From: Streptomyces iranensis
Lineage (GTDB): Bacteria; Actinomycetota; Actinomycetes; Streptomycetales; Streptomycetaceae
Length of the DNA stretch: 64,000 nt
Direction: 5' to 3'
NCBI RefSeq assembly: GCF_017874715.1
Contig: NZ_JAGGLR010000019.1
Location: 186,001 to 250,000 of the forward strand
The translations under genes were made by a program, and so were the position numbers. A model generated the notes under the pieces. The model was not told where the DNA came from. It was given only the letters and a program-made list of their open reading frames with translations, and made no database searches. Shown piece after piece: positions 24,440 to 33,456 of this stretch. Positions within the stretch are counted from its first letter, which is position 1; each line of letters starts with the position of its first letter.

Positions 24440-26260
24440 TTACTTCACGATCGTGATGCGGTCCGCCTTCGGCGGGTCCAGGGGCGAGGACTGCGACGAG
24501 TGCGCGCCCAGGTAGGCCGTGAACGCGTCCAGGTCGGAGGCGCCGACGAGCTTGTTCTTGCCGTCCTTGAAGGCGGGGAAGCCGTCGCCGCCGCCCGCGA
24601 GGAACTCGTTCAGCGCGACGCGGTAGGTCTTGGCGGGGTCGATCGCCGCACCGTTCAGCTTCACCGAGTCCGTGACGATCCGGTCCTTGCCGGACTTGGT
24701 CAGATCCAGGGTGTAGGTGAGGCCCTTGGAGACCTGGAGGATCTTCGGGGAGGCCTCGTTCGAGCCGCTGACCTGCTGCTGGAGCGCGGTGATGAGCTGG
24801 GAGCCGGTCAGGTCGAGCACGTTCATCATGTTGGTGAACGGCTGGACCGTGAACGCCTCGCCGTAGGTCACCACCCCGTCCCCCTCGCTGCCCGACGCCT
24901 TGTGGGCGAGGTCGGAGCGGATGCCGCCGGGGTTCATGAAGGCGAGTTGGGCGCCGCCCTTGTCGAACGGGGAGAGCGCTTCGAGCTGGCCGTCGGCGAT
25001 GACGTCGCCCAGGGGCGTCTCGTAGGCGGTGGAGCCGCGGCCGTTGACGTCGGCGGAGACATAGCCGACCGGCTTGTTGGCGATCGGGGCTGCCAGCTTG
25101 TTCCAGCGCCCGATGAGCGAGGTCATGTCGGGGGCCTTGGGCTGCTCACGGTCCACGATGTGGTTCGCCGCGTGGGCGCCCTTCACGCTCGTCCGCACGA
25201 TGTCGCCGGTGCGGCGGTCGTAGGTGAGCGTGGTGTCGGTGTAGAGACGGCCGAAGGAGGCCGCGGAGGTCACCGTGCGCGGGGTGCCGGACGGGTCCGG
25301 GACGGTGCAGGTGTACGCCTGGTGGGTGTGGCCGGTGACCAGGGCGTCGACCTTGGGCGTGATGTTCTTGGCGATGTCGACGATGGGGCCGGAGACGCCC
25401 TTGCCCGCACCGCCGTTGTCGCAGTCGTAGTTGTACGAGGGGGAGGCGGGCAGCCCGCCCTCGTGGATGAGCGCGACGATCGACTTCACGCCCTTGTGCT
25501 GGAGCTCCTTGGCGTACTTGTTGATCGTCTCGACCTCGTCGTGGAACTTCAGGCCCTTGACGCCCTCGGCGGTGACGATGTCCGGGGTGCCCTCGAGGGT
25601 GACCCCGATGAAGCCGATCTTCACGCCCTTGTGCTTCCACACGGTGTAGGGCTTGAGGATGGGCTTGTCGGTCTTCTCGTCGGTGACGTTCGCGGCGAGG
25701 TAGGGGAAGTCGGCACCCGGGAAGGTCTTGCCCTTCTCGTAGCAGCCCTCCTTGGGGTGGCAGCCGCCGTTCTGGATGCGGCTCAGCTCGGCGCGGCCCT
25801 CGTCGAACTCGTGGTTGCCGACGGAGGTGACGTCGAGGTCCAGCTTGTTGAGCGCCTCGATGGTCGGCTCGTCGTGGAAGAGCCCGGACAGCAGCGGGCT
25901 GGCCCCGATCATGTCGCCGCCGGCGGCGGTGACCGAGTACTCGTGACCCTTACGGGCGTTACGGAGCGAGGTGGCGAGGTATTCGGCGCCACCCGCCGGA
26001 ATGGTCTTGGTGGTGCCGTCCGCCTGGGCCTCGGTGACGGTACCCGAGGAGCCCTGCGGGGGTTCCAGGTTTCCGTGCAGATCGTTGAAGGACAGCAGCT
26101 GCACGTCGACGGTGCGTCCGGGCCGGTGCTTGTCCGAGGCGGCAGCGGTGTCCGCACCCGCCGGGCTCACGGCGGTCAGCACCCCGGCCGCGGCGGCCAG
26201 CACCGCGACTCCCGTGGCCAACCGGCGTGCCGCCCCGCGCCGTTGAGGTCTCGCTGGCAT
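24440..26260 (-). CDS. Secreted bifunctional metallophosphatase/5'-nucleotidase
   Basis: 606 residues with a Sec signal peptide (basic n-region RPQRRGAARR, hydrophobic core, cleavage near SPAGA-DT at about residue 36). Calcineurin-like phosphoesterase motifs are present: LLSFNDLHGN, AGGDMIGASPLLSG, and VTSVGNHEFDEG, all metal-binding; then GHTHQAY. The C-terminal 5'-nucleotidase domain includes NPGGIRSDL and the FLAGGGDGF substrate region. UshA/NutE type, releasing nucleosides and phosphate outside the cell. Monocistronic by layout. Confidence 0.93.
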   Translation of the reverse strand: MPARPQRRGAARRLATGVAVLAAAAGVLTAVSPAGADTAAASDKHRPGRTVDVQLLSFNDLHGNLEPPQGSSGTVTEAQADGTTKTIPAGGAEYLATSLRNARKGHEYSVTAAGGDMIGASPLLSGLFHDEPTIEALNKLDLDVTSVGNHEFDEGRAELSRIQNGGCHPKEGCYEKGKTFPGADFPYLAANVTDEKTDKPILKPYTVWKHKGVKIGFIGVTLEGTPDIVTAEGVKGLKFHDEVETINKYAKELQHKGVKSIVALIHEGGLPASPSYNYDCDNGGAGKGVSGPIVDIAKNITPKVDALVTGHTHQAYTCTVPDPSGTPRTVTSAASFGRLYTDTTLTYDRRTGDIVRTSVKGAHAANHIVDREQPKAPDMTSLIGRWNKLAAPIANKPVGYVSADVNGRGSTAYETPLGDVIADGQLEALSPFDKGGAQLAFMNPGGIRSDLAHKASGSEGDGVVTYGEAFTVQPFTNMMNVLDLTGSQLITALQQQVSGSNEASPKILQVSKGLTYTLDLTKSGKDRIVTDSVKLNGAAIDPAKTYRVALNEFLAGGGDGFPAFKDGKNKLVGASDLDAFTAYLGAHSSQSSPLDPPKADRITIVK

Positions 26261-26417
26261 GTCGTCCCCTTGTGTGCCCCGTGGTGGATGGTGGAGCGCA
26301 GCTTACGGTCAACGCGCGTAGCGGGGCAGGGGCGGGAGGTTAAGAGCTGGTGGCCGATGGTCAACGGTGTGGGACGACTTCGCCCGTTCGGCGGAAAAGT
26401 CCTGATGAGGGGTTTCA

Positions 26418-27515
26418 GTGGTGGTTCGTTATGTGAGCGTGCGGATCATGCAGAACGAACTCACGAAGCAGCCGCCCATCCCCGCACAGGGGTCCGAGCT
26501 CCCGCCGGGCTTCTTCGAACTGGTCGATGACCTCAAGGCGATCGTCACGCAGGCGAGCGTGCGTGCTCAGCTCAAGGTCAACACCGAGATGATCAAGATG
26601 TACTGGGAGATCGGCCGGACGATCCTTGAGCGGACAGAGCGGGAGAGGTGGGGGTCGAAGGTGCTTGAGCGGGTGGCGACGGAGTTGCGTACAGCCTTCC
26701 CGAATCAGCGGAGTTTCGGTGCGCGGAATCTCAAGTACATGCAGCAGATGGCTCGAACATGGCCCGAACAAATTGGGCAACAAGCTGTTGCCCAATTGCC
26801 CTGGGGCCACATCACCCTGCTGATGGGCCGCTGCAAGACCCGTCCTGAGCTGGACTTCTACGCTCAGGGGGCCGTGCAACAAGGGTGGTCCCGCGTCATG
26901 CTCGACCACTGGATCGACGCGCAGTTGCACCTCACCCAGGGCGCCGCGCTCAACAACTTCGACGCCACGCTCCCGGAGGACTCCGATGCCGTCAACGAGG
27001 TCGTCAAGGACCCCTACCGAGTCGACTTCACTCGGCTCTCCGGCAAGGTGGCGGAGCGCGACCTTGAGGACGCGCTGGTGCAGCAGCTCGTCCGGTTCCT
27101 GACCGAACTCGGGGTCGGCTTCGCCTTCGTCGGGCGCCAGTACCCCATCAAGGTCGGTGACGAGGAGTTCCGGATCGACCTGCTCTTCTACCACTACAAG
27201 CTGCACCGCTTCGTCGTCATCGAGCTGAAGACCGACAAGGCCCGCCCCGCCCACCTGGGCCAGCTCGGCTTCTACGTCACCGTTGTCGACGACCTGGTCC
27301 GGGACAAGGAGCGCGACGATCCGACCCTCGGGATCCTCATCGCGAAGAGCCGCGACAAGGGGACGATCGAGTACGCGCTGCGGAGCAACAACGCACCGCT
27401 CGCCGTGAGCACCTACGCCGCGCTGCCGCCCCATGTGCGGGAGCTGATGCCCAGCGCCGAGGATCTCTCCCGCATCGCCGACGACGTCCTCGAGGGGGAT
27501 GGGACAGCCGGGTGA
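26418..27515 (+). CDS. DUF1016 (YhcG) PD-(D/E)XK nuclease-domain protein
   Basis: 365 residues. The N-terminal half has the DUF1016 signature (MIKMYWEIGRTIL, SFGARNLKYMQQMART, AQLPWGHITLLM). The C-terminal half is a PD-(D/E)XK nuclease fold, with D near 254 in EEFRIDLLFYH and E-x-K in FVVIELKTDKA near 269. GAGGGG precedes GTG 26418; the ATG at residue 11 is an alternative. Relatives occur near restriction-modification or defence loci, but none is adjacent. It contains and is followed by a pair of unusual 27-bp palindromes. Confidence 0.88.
   Translation: MVVRYVSVRIMQNELTKQPPIPAQGSELPPGFFELVDDLKAIVTQASVRAQLKVNTEMIKMYWEIGRTILERTERERWGSKVLERVATELRTAFPNQRSFGARNLKYMQQMARTWPEQIGQQAVAQLPWGHITLLMGRCKTRPELDFYAQGAVQQGWSRVMLDHWIDAQLHLTQGAALNNFDATLPEDSDAVNEVVKDPYRVDFTRLSGKVAERDLEDALVQQLVRFLTELGVGFAFVGRQYPIKVGDEEFRIDLLFYHYKLHRFVVIELKTDKARPAHLGQLGFYVTVVDDLVRDKERDDPTLGILIAKSRDKGTIEYALRSNNAPLAVSTYAALPPHVRELMPSAEDLSRIADDVLEGDGTAG
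26771..26797. repeat. 27-bp perfect palindrome inside the DUF1016 gene
   Basis: AATTGGGCAACA and TGTTGCCCAATT are exact complements around AGC. A near copy of the same 12-3-12 design lies just after the gene (27529-27555). The surrounding bases AACAAATTG are shared by both. Confidence 0.85.
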
Positions 27516-27528
27516 CTCACGGGTAACA

Positions 27529-27555
27529 AATTGTCCAGCAGCTTGCTGCACAATT
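27529..27555. repeat. Second 27-bp palindrome, after the DUF1016 gene
   Basis: AATTGTCCAGCA and TGCTGCACAATT pair with one mismatch around GCT. It matches the intragenic palindrome in arm length, spacer length and outer bases. It could serve as a terminator for the gene, but there is no T-tract. Confidence 0.8.
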
Positions 27556-27577
27556 GGGCCGCCGTAGGCTCGGCCCC

Positions 27578-28510
27578 ATGAATGACGTGGTGAACGAGAC
27601 ATCCGGTGCCCGGCGGCTCGATGTGCTGGAGGAGTTGACGTCGGCCGAGGTGGAGGATGTGCTGCGGCTGATCGCGGAGTCCGCGCGGGCCGATGGGCAG
27701 CAGGCGGTGTCCGAGCAGGGGCGGCTGCAGCTGCGGGGGCGGCGGGAGGGGGTGCGGCATCTGGTGTTGCGGGAGCCGAGTGGGGAGCTCGTGGGGTACG
27801 CGCAGCTGGAGGACACCGACCCGGTGGAGGCTCCGGCCGCCGAGCTGGTCGTGCATCCGGGGCACCGGGGGCAGGGACACGGCCGGGCGCTGGGGGTGAC
27901 CCTGCTGAGGGAGTCGGGGAAGCGGCTGCGGATCTGGGCGCACGGGGGGCATGCCTCGGCGCGCCATCTCGCGCAGGTGCTGGGGCTGACGTTGTTCCGG
28001 GAGTTGCGGCAGATGCGGCGGCCCCTGGGGTCGCTCGCGGACCTGGGTCTTCCGGAGCCCACCTTCCCGGAGGGCGTGACCGTACGGACCTTCCGGCCGG
28101 GTGCGGACGACGCCGCGTGGCTGGCGGCGAACGCGGCGGCCTTCGCCCACCACCCCGAGCAGGGTTCGCTCACCCAGCGTGATCTGGACGACCGCAAGGG
28201 CGAGCCGTGGTTCGACCCGGAGGGGTTCTTCCTGGCGGAGCGCGGCGGGGAGATCGTCGGGTTCCACTGGACGAAGGTGCATGCCGAGGAGCGGCTGGGG
28301 GAGGTCTACGTCGTGGGGGTGCGGCCGGACGCGCAGGGTGGCGGCCTCGGCAAGGCGCTGACCTCGATCGGGCTGCGGCATCTGGCGGCCCGCGGGCTGC
28401 CGACCGCGATGCTCTATGTGGACGCCGACAACTTCGCCGCGGTCGCGGTCTACGAGCGGCTCGGCTTCGTCACCCATGAGACGGATCTGATGTATCGGAC
28501 CGAGACCTGA
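27578..28510 (+). CDS. mshD: Mycothiol synthase
   Basis: Tandem GNAT acetyltransferase that adds acetyl to Cys-GlcN-Ins, the last step of mycothiol synthesis. 310 residues with two GNAT domains: the first has VVHPGHRGQGHGRALG, the second VVGVRPDAQGGGLGKALTSIGL, both acetyl-CoA-binding A motifs. ATG 27578 is chosen because conserved sequence starts there; it has no Shine-Dalgarno. mshA of the same pathway is 17 kb away in this window. Confidence 0.93.
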   Translation: MNDVVNETSGARRLDVLEELTSAEVEDVLRLIAESARADGQQAVSEQGRLQLRGRREGVRHLVLREPSGELVGYAQLEDTDPVEAPAAELVVHPGHRGQGHGRALGVTLLRESGKRLRIWAHGGHASARHLAQVLGLTLFRELRQMRRPLGSLADLGLPEPTFPEGVTVRTFRPGADDAAWLAANAAAFAHHPEQGSLTQRDLDDRKGEPWFDPEGFFLAERGGEIVGFHWTKVHAEERLGEVYVVGVRPDAQGGGLGKALTSIGLRHLAARGLPTAMLYVDADNFAAVAVYERLGFVTHETDLMYRTET

Positions 28511-28511
28511 G

Positions 28512-28545
28512 CGGGCCTGAGCGGGCCTGAGCGGGGCCTGAGACC
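28512..28545. repeat. Short tandem repeats downstream of mshD
   Basis: The unit GAGCGGGCCT recurs three times from 28510, and a 12-base GGGGGCGTGAAG unit recurs nearby (28546 and 28567). No coding role. Confidence 0.6.
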
Positions 28546-28582
28546 GGGGGCGTGAAGGGGGACCCGGGGGCGTGAAGAGGGC

Positions 28583-28605
28583 GGGACCCCTGGGGGATGG
28601 GTCCC
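28583..28605 (+). terminator. Hairpin downstream of mshD
   Basis: GGGACCC pairs with GGGTCCC around nine bases, followed by CGATTT. A plausible terminator for mshD. Confidence 0.5.
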
Positions 28606-28627
28606 GATTTCCTACGCGCCATGTGAC

Positions 28628-28649
28628 CGTTACCGGCGATTCAACCTTG
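28628..28649 (+). promoter_or_regulatory. Possible PHO box upstream of ppk
   Basis: Two consecutive 11-base units (CGTTACCGGCG and ATTCAACCTTG) match the Streptomyces PhoP direct-repeat consensus at about eight and seven positions. They lie 120 bases before the ppk start. ppk is known to be PhoP-controlled in S. lividans, which supports the reading; the match itself is modest. Confidence 0.4.
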
Positions 28650-28768
28650 GTTGCGAGCATCACTGAATGCAGCCCGCTGTGCCGAATTCGTCGAACCGGA
28701 GGCTCCGTGCCGTTTCCGCACCCGCTTCCGCCACGCCGTATTCCCCTCCGGCGCGGAACAATGAGTTC

Positions 28769-31021
28769 ATGAGCCACACAAGCGGTCAGGCATCGGTTTC
28801 CCCGCAGCCCCAGCCCAACTCCCAGCCTTCGGTCGGGTCCATCGCGGCCCACCGGCCGCATGCTGTCGCCGCACCGGTGCGGTCGCTCGACCCCGATCTC
28901 GACGCCGACCTGGACTCGTACGAGGAGGGCACCGGGCCCGGCACGGAGGACGGCGAGCTGCCGCAGGGGCGGTTCCTGGACCGGGAGCGCAGCTGGCTCG
29001 CGTTCAACGAGCGGGTGCTGGAGCTGGCCGAGGACCCGTCCACTCCGCTGCTGGAGCGGGCCAACTTCCTGGCGATCTTCGCCAGCAATCTGGACGAGTT
29101 CTTCATGGTGCGGGTCGCCGGTCTCAAGCGGCGCATCGCCACCGGGGTCGCCACCCGCTCGGCCTCCGGGCTGCAGCCGCGCGAGGTGCTGGAGCTGATC
29201 TGGAACCGGTCCCGTGAGCTCATGGCCCGGCACGCCGCCTGCTACCAGCAGGACGTCGCCCCGGCGCTCGCGGAGGAGGGCATCCATCTGGTCCGCTGGC
29301 CGGATCTCACCGAGAAGGAGCAGTCCCGCCTCTTCACCCTCTTCCGGCAGCAGATCTTCCCCGTGCTGACCCCGCTCGCCGTGGACCCGGCACACCCCTT
29401 CCCGTATATCTCGGGGCTGTCGCTCAATCTCGCGGTCGTGGTGCGCAACCCCGTCAGCGGGCATGATCACTTCGCACGTGTGAAGGTCCCACCGTCGCTC
29501 TCCCGGTTCCTGGAGGCGTCGCCGCAGCAGTACGTACCGCTGGAGGACGTGATCGCGGCGCATCTGGAGGCGCTGTTCCCGGGGATGGAGGTGCTCGCGC
29601 ACCACATGTTCCGGGTGACCCGCAACGAGGATCTCGAGGTCGAGGAGGACGACGCCGAGAACCTTCTGCAGGCCCTGGAGAAGGAACTGCTGCGCCGCCG
29701 CTTCGGGCCCCCGGTGCGGCTGGAGGTCGAGGAGTCCATCGACCCGTATGTGCTGGACCTGCTGGTGCGCGAGCTGAAGATCTCGGACGCGGAGGTCTAT
29801 CCGCTCCCCGGACCGCTCGACCTCACCGGTCTTTTCGGCATAGCCGCGCTGGACCGGCCGGAGCTGAAGTACCCCAAGTTCGTGGCGGGCACCCACCGGG
29901 ACCTCGCCGAGGTGGAGTCCGCCTCCCCGCCGGACATCTTCGCGGCGCTGCGCGAGCGGGACGTCCTCCTCCACCACCCGTACGACTCCTTCTCCACCTC
30001 CGTGCAGGCGTTCCTGGAGCAGGCGGCCGCCGATCCGGACGTCCTGGCGATCAAGCAGACGCTGTACCGCACCTCCGGCAAGTCGCCGATCGTCGACGCG
30101 CTCATAGACGCGGCCGAGTCCGGCAAGCAGGTGCTGGTGCTGGTCGAGATCAAGGCCCGCTTCGACGAGCACGCCAACATCAAGTGGGCGCGCAAGCTGG
30201 AGGAGGCCGGCTGCCACGTGGTCTACGGCCTGCTGGGCCTGAAGACCCACTGCAAGCTGTCGCTGGTGGTCCGCCAGGAGGGCGACACCCTCACCCGCTA
30301 CTCGCACGTGGGCACCGGCAACTACCACCCCAAGACCGCCCGGCTGTACGAGGACCTGGGGCTGCTGACGGCGAACTCCCAGGTCGGCGCGGACCTCTCC
30401 GACCTCTTCAACCGGCTGAGCGGCTACTCCCGGCGGGAGAACTACCGGCGGCTGCTGGTCGCCCCCAAGTCGCTGCGCGACGGGCTGATCACCCGGATCA
30501 ACAAGGAGATCACACACCAGCGGGCGGGGCGCCCGGCCTACGTCAAGATCAAGGTCAACTCGATGGTCGACGAGGCCGTCGTCGACGCCCTCTACCAGGC
30601 CTCGCAGGCCGGGGTGACGGTCGATGTGTGGGTGCGCGGCATCTGCGCGCTGCGGCCGGGCGTCCCCGGACTCTCGGAGAACATCCGGGTCCGCTCGGTC
30701 CTCGGACGCTTTCTGGAGCATTCACGCGTGTTCGCGTTCGGGAACGGCGGCGAGCCGGAGGTGTGGATCGGCAGCGCCGACATGATGCACCGCAATCTCG
30801 ACCGCCGGATCGAGGCGCTGGTGCGGGTCACCGACCCCGGCCACCGCGCCGCCCTCAACCGTCTGCTGGAGACCGGGATGGCCGACTCCACCTCCTCCTG
30901 GCACCTGGGCCCGGACGGCGAGTGGACCCGGCGCGCCACGGACGCGGACGGCCAGCCGCTGCGGAACGTTCAGGAGATGCTCATCGACGCCCGGAGGCGA
31001 CGGCGTGGTTCAACGACATGA
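28769..31021 (+). CDS. ppk: Polyphosphate kinase 1
   Basis: Reversibly polymerises ATP gamma-phosphate into polyphosphate. About 750 residues from ATG 28769. After a variable N-terminus come RFLDRERSWLAFNERVLELA and NFLAIFASNLDEFFMVRVAGL (N domain), the PYDSF region, SGKSPIVDALIDAAESGKQV, the THCKLSLVVR segment with the autophosphorylated His, and SHVGTGNYHPKTARLYEDLG. ATG 28667 is an in-frame alternative, but the extension is unlike the family. The CHAD gene starts within its last codons, so the two are coupled. Confidence 0.96.
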   Translation: MSHTSGQASVSPQPQPNSQPSVGSIAAHRPHAVAAPVRSLDPDLDADLDSYEEGTGPGTEDGELPQGRFLDRERSWLAFNERVLELAEDPSTPLLERANFLAIFASNLDEFFMVRVAGLKRRIATGVATRSASGLQPREVLELIWNRSRELMARHAACYQQDVAPALAEEGIHLVRWPDLTEKEQSRLFTLFRQQIFPVLTPLAVDPAHPFPYISGLSLNLAVVVRNPVSGHDHFARVKVPPSLSRFLEASPQQYVPLEDVIAAHLEALFPGMEVLAHHMFRVTRNEDLEVEEDDAENLLQALEKELLRRRFGPPVRLEVEESIDPYVLDLLVRELKISDAEVYPLPGPLDLTGLFGIAALDRPELKYPKFVAGTHRDLAEVESASPPDIFAALRERDVLLHHPYDSFSTSVQAFLEQAAADPDVLAIKQTLYRTSGKSPIVDALIDAAESGKQVLVLVEIKARFDEHANIKWARKLEEAGCHVVYGLLGLKTHCKLSLVVRQEGDTLTRYSHVGTGNYHPKTARLYEDLGLLTANSQVGADLSDLFNRLSGYSRRENYRRLLVAPKSLRDGLITRINKEITHQRAGRPAYVKIKVNSMVDEAVVDALYQASQAGVTVDVWVRGICALRPGVPGLSENIRVRSVLGRFLEHSRVFAFGNGGEPEVWIGSADMMHRNLDRRIEALVRVTDPGHRAALNRLLETGMADSTSSWHLGPDGEWTRRATDADGQPLRNVQEMLIDARRRRRGSTT

Positions 31022-32855
31022 CCTGCCGCCGGCCGGGATGACGGGCGCCGCGGACCCGGCCGCCGACCCGTCCCGCCCGCGGGCCGACGGCGTGATGGAC
31101 CGGGCGGCGGAGGCCGCGGCGGCACCTTCTGCGGCTTCGGCACGCTCTGCGGCTTCGGGGGCGTCGGCATCACCTTCTTCGGGGGCTTCGGGGGCGTCGG
31201 CAACACCTTCCGCGGCGGCTTCGGGGGCTTCGGCGGCGCCTTCGGGAGTGCCCGCGTGGGAGGCGGCGACGGCCGGGGAGGTGCTGTCGGCGTATCTGCA
31301 CGCCCAGGCCGGGAACTTCCTGCGCAGCCTGCGGCTGCACCGCGAGAGCGGCTCCGACGTCCAGGAGGCGGCCGAGGCCGCCCGGCTGCTGCGCCGCGCC
31401 GCGCGGCGGATCAGCGGCGCGCTCTACGTCTACCGCCCGATCACCGACCCGGCCTGGTCCGATGAGCTGCGGACCGAGCTGGCCTGGCTGTCCGGCACGC
31501 TGGCGCGGGAGCACGCCTACGCGGAGCGGCTGGACCGGCTGCGTGGCGCCCTGCACCGGCTCTCGGGCGCGGGTGGCCCCTCGGACCGTTCACCGCAGGG
31601 CGAGGGAACGGCCGCCGAGGCCGCGAGCCCGGATGAGCGGCCCTCCGACACACAGCCTGTGAACGCGGCGCATCCCGCGAGCGCCGCGAGCGCCGCGCGC
31701 ACCGAGCGGGGCGGGGTCACGGTCGCGGTCGACGGCGCGGGTGGCCCCTCCGGCACCGCGGGTCCGATTCCCCGCTCCACCCGTGCCTCCCGCCGCAGCG
31801 TCTCCCTGGCCGCCGGCGCGCCGGGAGGCGGGGCCGCGGACCCTGTCGGGGGGCAGGGTGCGCGGCCCGGTCCGGCCGACGCGGGCGGCGGCGCCGAGGG
31901 TGCGGCCGGGACGGCCAGGGACCGGGACAGAGACCGGGAGTGGGAGCGGGAGAGGGACGAGGGCCGAGGGGCTGGACGGCGCCGTGGCGAGCGCGGCGAC
32001 AAGGGCGGCCGCGGCGACAAGGGCGGCCGGGGCGCCAAGGGCGAGAAGGGCGAGCGGCCCGGCGGGCCGGGCGCGGCCCATCAGCGGGCCGGTGCCGAGG
32101 AGGAGGCCCGCGGCGGGGCGCTGACCGTGGGCGCGGCCCGCGCCGGAGCGCTGTTGGAGCGCCAGCTCACGCTGGCCCGGACCCGGGCCCACACCGCCGC
32201 CCTGGAGGCGCTCGGCTCCTCCCGCTTCCACGCGGTCGCCGACACCGTAGCCCTGCTCGCCTCCGACGTCCCGCTCGACGAATCCAACGCCGCCCGCCCC
32301 GCCGGGCAGGTGCTGCCGCCGCTCGCCGAGCTGGCGAACCGGCGGCTGGCCGAGTCGGTGGAGGCGCTGCCGCTGGTCCGCGCCGGGCATCCGTACAACG
32401 CGGAGGCGCTGGTCCACGGCCTGGCGGCGACCCCGGCGGCGGACGCCCCGCCCGCCAGCGAGCGCCAGGACGCCCCCTGGCACCAGGTGCGCCATCTGCT
32501 GCGGCTGCGGCGGTACGCGCTGGAAGTGCTCGACCAGGCGTGGCAGCAGCCGGACGGGGCGCGCGGGCCCAACGGCTCCGGGCCCGGCGGCTCCGGTCCG
32601 GGCGGCTCCGGACCCGTGGACGCCGAGCTGCCGCTGTCGGTGCGGCTGCTGGCCGCCGGGCAGGCGCTGGAGCGCCACCGCGACGCGGCCGAGGCGGCCG
32701 CCGCCGCGGCGGCGGCCGCCCGTACGCCCCGGATCGCCCCGGCGACGGCGTACGCGCTCGGGGTGCTCCACGCCGATCAGCGGCATGAGGTCGAGGCGGC
32801 CCGCTTCGCGTTCGGCCGGATCTGGCGGCGCGTGTCCGCCGCCAGAGCCTCCTGA
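31005..32855 (+). CDS. CHAD-domain protein with low-complexity inserts
   Basis: 616 residues. GGAGG lies before GTG 31005, inside the end of ppk (17-base overlap). CHAD domains bind polyphosphate through conserved His and basic residues on helices; the position after ppk fits. The domain is split: the first half (AYLHAQAGNFLRSLRLHRESG) and second half (ERQLTLARTRAHTAALEALG) are separated by about 200 residues of Gly/Arg/Ala-rich linker. That linker contains eight perfect Gly-X-Y triplets (31986-32057). The N-terminus is an Ala/Ser-rich repeat. Probably a cytoplasmic polyphosphate-granule protein. Confidence 0.88.
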   Translation: MVQRHDLPPAGMTGAADPAADPSRPRADGVMDRAAEAAAAPSAASARSAASGASASPSSGASGASATPSAAASGASAAPSGVPAWEAATAGEVLSAYLHAQAGNFLRSLRLHRESGSDVQEAAEAARLLRRAARRISGALYVYRPITDPAWSDELRTELAWLSGTLAREHAYAERLDRLRGALHRLSGAGGPSDRSPQGEGTAAEAASPDERPSDTQPVNAAHPASAASAARTERGGVTVAVDGAGGPSGTAGPIPRSTRASRRSVSLAAGAPGGGAADPVGGQGARPGPADAGGGAEGAAGTARDRDRDREWERERDEGRGAGRRRGERGDKGGRGDKGGRGAKGEKGERPGGPGAAHQRAGAEEEARGGALTVGAARAGALLERQLTLARTRAHTAALEALGSSRFHAVADTVALLASDVPLDESNAARPAGQVLPPLAELANRRLAESVEALPLVRAGHPYNAEALVHGLAATPAADAPPASERQDAPWHQVRHLLRLRRYALEVLDQAWQQPDGARGPNGSGPGGSGPGGSGPVDAELPLSVRLLAAGQALERHRDAAEAAAAAAAAARTPRIAPATAYALGVLHADQRHEVEAARFAFGRIWRRVSAARAS

Positions 32856-32901
32856 CAAGGGACAAGGGACAAGGGACAAACCGGGGAGGGCGAGACGGCG
32901 G

Positions 32902-33396
32902 ATGAAGCGGCGGAATTCCCGTGATGACGGGCCGGTCGGAATGGACACCGGAATGGACACCGCAATGGACATCGGAACGGGCGCCGGGACGGTCCTGGCG
33001 GCGGGCTGCGTGCTGTGGCGCCGGTCCCCGCGCGGCGGCGGGCTCGAGGTCGCCCTCGTCCACCGCCCCCGCTACGACGACTGGTCCCATCCCAAGGGCA
33101 AGCTGAACCACGGTGAGGAAGCGCTGCACGGCGCGGTGCGCGAGGTCGCCGAGGAGACCGGTATGGGCTGCGCCCCGGGGGCGGCGCTGCCCACCCTCCA
33201 CTACATGGCCAAGGGCCGCCCCAAACAGGTGCGCTACTGGGCGGCGGAGGCGGTCGACCACGACGAGACCTTCGTGCCCAACCGTGAGGTCGACCGCCTC
33301 GTCTGGCTGCCCCCGGACGCGGCCCGCCTCCGCCTCACCTACGACCACGACCGCGCCCTCATCGACGCGCTGCTGCACGCCCTGCGACTGCCCTGA
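32902..33396 (+). CDS. NUDIX hydrolase
   Basis: 164 residues with a Nudix box GKLNHGEEALHGAVREVAEE followed by TGM, the metal-binding GX5EX7REUXEEXGU signature. ATG 32902 is the start of the plausible protein; the first 25 residues include a repeated MDTGMDTAMD pattern. It resembles MutT-type or diadenosine/inositol polyphosphate hydrolases and belongs with ppk and CHAD. A triple AAGGGAC repeat separates it from the CHAD gene (32858-32878). Confidence 0.9.
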   Translation: MKRRNSRDDGPVGMDTGMDTAMDIGTGAGTVLAAGCVLWRRSPRGGGLEVALVHRPRYDDWSHPKGKLNHGEEALHGAVREVAEETGMGCAPGAALPTLHYMAKGRPKQVRYWAAEAVDHDETFVPNREVDRLVWLPPDAARLRLTYDHDRALIDALLHALRLP

Positions 33397-33456
33397 AAGA
33401 CGGCCCGGTGCCTCGACCGATCGGTGGGGGCGGCTCCCCGTCCGAGCCCGGCTTCC

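Noticed and set aside
24392..30721. Long open frames opposite the nucleotidase (712 codons) and opposite DUF1016-ppk (1102 codons)
   Set aside because: Both mirror strong genes on the other strand, with biased composition and no motifs.
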